A DNA stretch of 12,062 nucleotides from Wuchereria bancrofti. Taxonomy: Eukaryota > Nematoda > Chromadorea > Rhabditida > Onchocercidae. The position numbers and the translations under genes were made by a program. This document shows, piece after piece, positions 8,392-12,062 of this stretch. The DNA lies in the NCBI GenBank assembly GCA_005281725.1, contig SSBO01000036.1:15758-27819 (forward strand), written 5' to 3'. The notes below the pieces were generated by a model, which was not told where the DNA came from, searched no databases, and saw only the letters and a program-made list of their open reading frames with translations. Each line of letters begins with the position of its first letter. The stretch's first letter is position 1.

Positions 8392-8448
8392 TGTTTCTTC
8401 TTGTTTTTAGAACGATCCTTTTTTTCCTCAAACTTGGGTAATTAAACC
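8392..8448 (-). other. SL1 plus 35-nt 5'UTR of the captured rpt-3 mRNA
   Basis: Exact SL1 at 8448-8427 is followed without GT by GAAAAAAAGGATCG and 35 bases of leader to the rpt-3 ATG at 8391. This is the layout of a mature trans-spliced nematode mRNA. The other four SL1 copies in the window are all followed by GT; this one is not, so the junction records completed splicing. On its other side SL1 joins the type-B LTR U3. Confidence 0.9.
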
Positions 8449-8708
8449 ACAGATTAACATTAAAAATTATACAACGTTACAATAACGAATTGATACATAA
8501 CACACAAACATAACTTAATTATAAAACATTTAAAACAAGCTAGACACCTCCCAACCGACCCATACCAAGACAAGAAGCTATAATGCATGACTTTGTAAGG
8601 AAGGAAATTGGGAGGGATTTTATGGATGTTAAGGTTACAAAGCGGATTAAAATCACTTAAAGCAATAGTCTTTGTTCATTAAGTTATAGCTTCGCCATTG
8701 TGGCGACA
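8427..8708 (-). repeat. 5' type-B LTR, U3 to SL1 only
   Basis: The minus strand starts TGTCGCCACAATGGCGAAGC and matches the U3 of the 3451-3951 copy closely through SL1. The TTTGAATAATAAA block and all later R/U5 sequence are absent and replaced by rpt-3. A TATAAT at 8471-8466 lies 23 bases before the first G of SL1, about the distance expected between a TATA element and a transcription start. SL1 would then be the 5' end of the transcript. Confidence 0.8.
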
Positions 8709-8783
8709 GTTACAAAGTAGATTAAAATCATTTAATACAATAATCTTTGTTCATTACGTTATAGCTTCTCCATTGTGGCGACA
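8634..8783 (-). repeat. Tandem 75-bp duplication of the LTR start
   Basis: Two 75-base units, 8634-8708 and 8709-8783, differ at a handful of positions. Each ends (plus strand) in CCATTGTGGCGACA, the LTR terminus. The outer unit could be an older LTR into which the element inserted, or a duplicated U3 end. Confidence 0.85.
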
Positions 8784-8863
8784 GCATTGTTAATATGTTA
8801 GCAATTTTTTTTTTCTGATGAAAAAGTCAGCATTTAATCTTAAACATCATTTGAAATTTTGTA

Positions 8864-9421
8864 CAGTTTGCATTTGAAAAAATGATGCTAACTTGATACT
8901 AATCAATTAATTAGTTAATCATTTTTTTGCCAAATCAAAATGTTTAAAGAAATTTTTAAAGTTTTTAAATTGATATGTGCATGTAAAATGAGAAAAGGAG
9001 ATGATATGGAGAGAAATGTTAATGATGCATAAAATGAATTAATATAATATAGAATTAATATACGACAAATGTTTATCCTTGTCAAATGACTACACAAAAG
9101 TTTTTCATTTTGGGAAGAAGAGTTATCATTACCAAGATTAATATTAATCTTGGTAATGATAACTCTTCTTCCCAAAATGAAAAACTTTTGTGTAGTCATT
9201 TGACAAGGATAAACATTTGTCGTATATTAATTCTATATTATATTAATTCATTTTATGCATCATTAACATTTCTCTCCATATCATCTCCTTTTCTCATTTT
9301 ACATGCACATATCAATTTAAAAACTTTAAAAATTTCTTTAAACATTTTGATTTGGCAAAAAAATGATTAACTAATTAATTGATTAGTATCAAGTTAGCAT
9401 CATTTTTTCAAATGCAAACTG
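8864..9421. repeat. Perfect 558-bp palindrome, arms 279 bp, no spacer
   Basis: The bases 8864-9142 are the reverse complement of 9143-9421, centred on ATTAAT/ATTAAT, with no mismatch found at the stretches I compared, including the seven-base T run. The same 94-codon frame therefore appears on both strands and should not be read as a gene. The arms end at CAGTTTGCATTTG. No target-site duplication is visible outside. It may be a young inverted duplication, a foldback element, or an artefact of amplification or assembly. Confidence 0.93.
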
Positions 9422-9485
9422 GAATAATGAAGTGAATATATGTGTATTTGTTATTTGGTTGAACATTTGTTTGAAAAATTTTAAT

Positions 9486-9550
9486 TTGGGCCCATGCAGC
9501 GATGATAATCATTGCCTACCAAATTTATACTGTGTTAATAGTAGCTGCTG
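9486..9550 (+). CDS. Candidate exon with a Cys-rich module
   Basis: In one frame it reads NLGPCSDDNHCLPNLYC and then VNSSC, followed at 9551 by a GTATTTG donor-like site. The spacing C-x5-C-x5-C-x4-C with an Asp at the third position after the first Cys resembles small disulphide modules of secreted nematode proteins (EB or WAP-like). The upstream boundary is not clear; the frame stays open back into the palindrome edge. Its phase at 9550 does not match the exon at 9992, so an exon is missing or a boundary is wrong. Confidence 0.35.
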
Positions 9551-9991
9551 GTATTTGTCAAATAAACCGATACGAATACAAAGAAAACATGATGCATCTC
9601 CAGTCATTTTAAAATACCGATTTAAATTTATCAATTTTTTTCTCAGTTTGATGATTTTAAATTAAAAACGAATAGAAGTATGAGTGTAACACTTTTTTTG
9701 CTTCCATTAGTATATGCTATAAAATTATAACAAAAAAGTGCTATATATCCTTATTTTACACATAATTCATGAATTTTAAAAATGCTAAATTAATTATTTA
9801 TATATTTGAAACATATTTCAATCATTTTCATTCATATAGTTGATTATATTAACGGATAGAATTGATGGATTTATTGAAAATTAATCCATTTTAATTTCTT
9901 GTAAGTTCTAGAACTTTCATGTGCACAGTAAGTTAAGCTCGTTTTCGCTGATATGCTTTTAATACTTCGAATATTTTGGTATTTTGAACAG

Positions 9992-10128
9992 TATCTCTTA
10001 AGTTTGATAATCATCTTGAAAGTTTTTGCAAGAAACAATTTAGATTCATTGATGAATACGAAAGAACAAGACAGATCACATTTAGCGATACATCATCAGT
10101 TGTCTCGTTCAGTGGGTACTGTAACAAG
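9992..10128 (+). CDS. Candidate internal exon, product unknown
   Basis: The acceptor TATTTTGAACAG ends at 9991. The open frame, read from 9994, gives SLKFDNHLESFCKKQFRF, then IDEYERTRQITFSDTSS and VVSFSGYCNK. A GTATAT donor follows at 10129. The exon ends on a codon boundary and joins the exon at 10391 in frame across a 262-bp GT...AG intron. The overlapping hydrophobic frame from 9953 is a shadow. No family is recognised. Confidence 0.5.
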
Positions 10129-10390
10129 GTATATTTGAAAATTATATTGGAATCAAAAATTATTCAAACTATAATTTTCATTGTAATTAACAATATTCTA
10201 TCATATATGATAAATGTTATTTACCATTTAATTTCACTTTTTTAAGTATAATACTTCAACTTTTATCGGCTTTTTTTTCAAATCAAATTATCTCGCTTGT
10301 ATATAAAATATACCATAAACAAAATATATTAATAAGTATATTTCACTCCAAATAGTTATATTTTCAAGAAATGACGAGCTATTTTTTCAG

Positions 10391-10495
10391 CGAATATTAC
10401 CTAAAATTGAGACTATGACCAGAAATTTATCAAAATTTGAAAATTTAGATCTTTTTGATTATACAACTAGCAATACAGTCACAGCAGCGGCATAA
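10391..10495 (+). CDS. Probable terminal exon, product unknown
   Basis: A consensus nematode acceptor (ATTTTTTCAG, ending at 10390) precedes 34 codons and TAA at 10493-10495. The peptide runs RILPKIETMTRNLSKFENLD, then LFDYTTSNTVTAAA. Phase agrees with the exon ending at 10128. The sequence is polar with no membrane segment, and I do not recognise it. Together the two exons give a C-terminus of about 79 residues. Confidence 0.58.
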   Translation, partial: RILPKIETMTRNLSKFENLDLFDYTTSNTVTAAA

Positions 10496-10653
10496 TACCG
10501 ACAGTAACTGCAACAGTTTTTCATCATTTAAATACAGAACCAACAATTTTTAATGCTGTTTGTTTAAATTTCCTTTTCTATTTAATTTTAATTCTTTCGA
10601 AAGATTAAAAAAGAAAAAAAAGAGAATAGTTACTGAAGTTTCGTTACTGTAAA

Positions 10654-10863
10654 ATGACAAATGGTAATTATCGAGAAGAGCAAAAAGAACTAATACCAAC
10701 AAATAATAGCACAGGTGGTTTTGTTCTCGAAGTTTTAAAAATTTTGTAAAATTAAATTCGAAACTTAATGTTCAAAATGAATTTTATTGTTGAGAGCTTT
10801 TTATTTCTTTCGCTGCTTACTCTGATATCCACTGTCTATTCATTATCACTATTACCAAATTGA
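10654..10863 (+). CDS. Two short ORFs, the second signal-peptide-like
   Basis: ATG at 10654 opens 31 codons (MTNGNYREEQKELIPTNNST, stop at 10747) and contains a CAG/GTGGTT donor-like site at 10714/10715. ATG at 10777 opens 28 codons beginning MNFIVESFLFLSLLTLISTV, a good secretory signal pattern with a hydrophobic core and a small-residue cleavage region, stop at 10861-10863. Either could be a first exon of the gene whose next exon is at 10964, but neither offers a convincing donor in the right phase. Confidence 0.3.
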
Positions 10864-10963
10864 TCCAAATTAATCAGAACTTCTGATAGTTATTAACTTC
10901 CATTATCCGTTATGTAGAGGCTGCTACAAAGTTTGAAAATTATCATTCTTTTATCATTGTCAG

Positions 10964-11113
10964 CATTTATATTTACATGAGTTAGACCTGTTTGTAGATG
11001 GAGATAATTTTTCGAAATCATCATTCATTGATTTACGGTTTTTAACTGAGCTTCCAGTTCAAACAGAATATATTCGAAAGCGGAAATTTGCATTGAATTA
11101 TATTTTGCTAGAG
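10964..11113 (+). CDS. Candidate internal exon, product unknown
   Basis: A pyrimidine-rich acceptor (TCTTTTATCATTGTCAG, ending at 10963) is followed by exactly 50 open codons: HLYLHELDLFVDGDNF, SKSSFIDLRFLTELPVQTEY, IRKRKFALNYILLE. A donor GAG/GTTAGC lies at 11113/11114. The other two frames close early, which supports this one. The frame has no ATG upstream. No family is recognised. Confidence 0.5.
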
Positions 11114-11273
11114 GTTAGCACAGAAGTTATAAAATTTGAGTGGAAAATCAAAATGGTATCAGAAAAATGAAGGATGATTAAAATGAATGACACTTGTTAT
11201 ATCAGTCGGAAAGGCTATGTTAGCTAACTTAAAATAATATTAACTGAAATTGATTACCATATATATATTAAAT

Positions 11274-11396
11274 GAATGTTCGCAAGATTCACTTTGTGGT
11301 CATAGGATGGTTTGCTGCCGGAAAACATGTTATGATTTAAATGATCATTCCGAAACGGGGTGTTTCTGTTTGCCAAACTATGAATTCACCAAAAAA
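11274..11396 (+). CDS. Candidate exon with a WAP-like Cys-rich module
   Basis: It reads NECSQDSLCGHRMVCCRKTC, then YDLNDHSETGCFCLPNYEF and TKK, ending at a strong GTAAGTTT donor at 11397. C-x2-D-x2-C-x5-CC-x3-C followed by C-x-C resembles the second half of a whey acidic protein (WAP) four-disulphide core, common in secreted proteins. The 5' boundary is uncertain: the only AG nearby is GCAAG at 11286-11290, inside the module, and its phase does not fit the exon ending at 11113. A secreted protein is likely, the exact fold unproven. Confidence 0.45.
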
Positions 11397-11587
11397 GTAA
11401 GTTTAGGAATACATGAAGCGAATGGATTGACACCAAATAATATAATTTATGATTGGTATATCTGCTGATTACGCCACTGATAAAAGTGTTTTTGTAGTTG
11501 ATTGAATTAACCACAATAATTTAATTGAATTGTGTCCTTCAAACAAAACAACAAACATTTTATTTCATCAAAAGATACTATAAATGG
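11397..11587. other. Intron start and AT-rich DNA
   Basis: Begins with the GTAAGTTT donor of the preceding exon. No acceptor followed by a convincing coding block is visible before the LTR fragment at 11588. Confidence 0.3.
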
Positions 11588-11705
11588 CTTTGTAAGGAAG
11601 AAAATTGGGAGGGATTTTTTGGATGTTAAGGTTACATAGTAGATTAAAATCACTTAAAACAGTAATCTTTGTTCATTACATCATAGCTTCACCATTGTGG
11701 CGACA
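11588..11705 (-). repeat. Type-B LTR fragment, first 118 bases
   Basis: The minus strand starts TGTCGCCACAATGGTGAAGC and matches the other type-B LTRs through CCTTAACATCC to CTTCCTTACAAAG, then stops. No SL1-containing part remains. If the exon ending at 11396 belongs to a gene continuing rightwards, this fragment lies in an intron. Confidence 0.88.
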
Positions 11706-12062
11706 TTTATTAACAGAAGCAACCGTACAATCTCGATAAATCCAACAAAACTGATGCATTATATATATTAAGATGTGGGAGTGGTTTATAATCAGACATT
11801 TTTACAAAGAAGAAATCGTTTAGTTAGATGATAATGAGTTACTTGAACAATAGGTTACAATGGACAATAGTTACAATGCAAGGATTGCATGGATATCACA
11901 AAGAACTTACATTGGGTGGCAACTATAGTTTGGTTACAATTGACATTAAATGGTGGATGCTCATAGCATAGGATTGTTATAAGATCAAAGGTCAGCTAAA
12001 CGAGTGCGATGCATTGCAAAGGAAATTATAATGGATTGCTATATTAAGCAGTATTAACATTT
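11706..12062. other. AT-rich stretch without a recognisable gene
   Basis: No coding block, splice-site pair or LTR homology found. The word GTTACAAT recurs at about 11853, 11869 and 11933 in loosely similar surroundings, which may hint at a degraded repeat. Confidence 0.4.

Larger units (their letters stand above)
4112..8708 (-). mobile_element. Composite BEL/Pao element that carries host rpt-3 sequence
   Basis: Read from 8708 downwards: type-B LTR U3, SL1, rpt-3 5'UTR, about 165 rpt-3 codons, BEL/Pao pol from the end of RT to the integrase C-terminus, a 188-bp 3'UTR and a 3' type-B LTR. Both LTR pieces have the same orientation as pol, as expected for one element. A solo type-A LTR at 7206-7957 is nested in it in the opposite orientation. 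Gag, protease and the RT catalytic region are absent, and the 5' LTR lacks everything after SL1. No matching target-site duplication was found at the outer ends, so the outer limits and the single-element reading are inference. Confidence 0.65.

Noticed and set aside
8915..9370. Two 94-residue proteins on opposite strands
   Set aside because: They are the same frame seen twice because the region is a perfect palindrome; composition is AT-driven and no family is recognised.

Overview
The window looks like AT-rich DNA from a chromadorean nematode, probably a clade III (spirurid/filarial-type) parasite. Three things point that way. The 22-nt nematode spliced leader SL1 occurs five times as an exact copy. 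There is BEL/Pao retrotransposon debris. The low-GC intergenic DNA carries short exons with TTTTCAG-like 3' splice sites. The clade assignment is inference; the nematode assignment rests on the SL1 match.

Layout. 1-320: a probable last exon (plus strand) of a Gly/Asn/Ser/Tyr-rich protein whose frame is broken. 321-2269: AT-rich DNA with little to annotate. 2270-4111: LTR debris, with a truncated type-A LTR (plus) ending in two SL1 copies, an unassigned 750-bp stretch, then a type-B LTR (minus) with one SL1 copy. 4112-8708: a composite element on the minus strand. Read 8708 to 4112 it is: type-B LTR U3, SL1, 5'UTR and N-terminal half of the 26S proteasome ATPase rpt-3 (PSMC4/Rpt3), in-frame junction into BEL/Pao pol (end of RT, RNase H, integrase), 3' type-B LTR. 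A 752-bp solo type-A LTR (7206-7957, with CGCAG target-site duplication) later landed inside the rpt-3 coding sequence and brought a further SL1 copy. 8709-8783 is a tandem copy of the LTR start. 8864-9421 is an apparently perfect, spacerless palindrome of two 279-bp arms. 9486-11396 holds short plus-strand exons of one or two ordinary host genes, including Cys-rich modules. 11588-11705 is one more type-B LTR fragment.

Main result. The rpt-3 piece begins with SL1 joined directly to its 5'UTR and has no intron over about 165 codons. It therefore derives from a mature, trans-spliced mRNA. The LTRs themselves carry SL1 at the position where their transcripts probably start. The shared 22 nt gives a simple route for reverse transcriptase to jump from a trans-spliced host mRNA onto the LTR. 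I propose that LTR-encoded SL1 acts as a leader mimic and as a general capture handle for host mRNAs. The sequence shows the junctions; the mechanism is inference.
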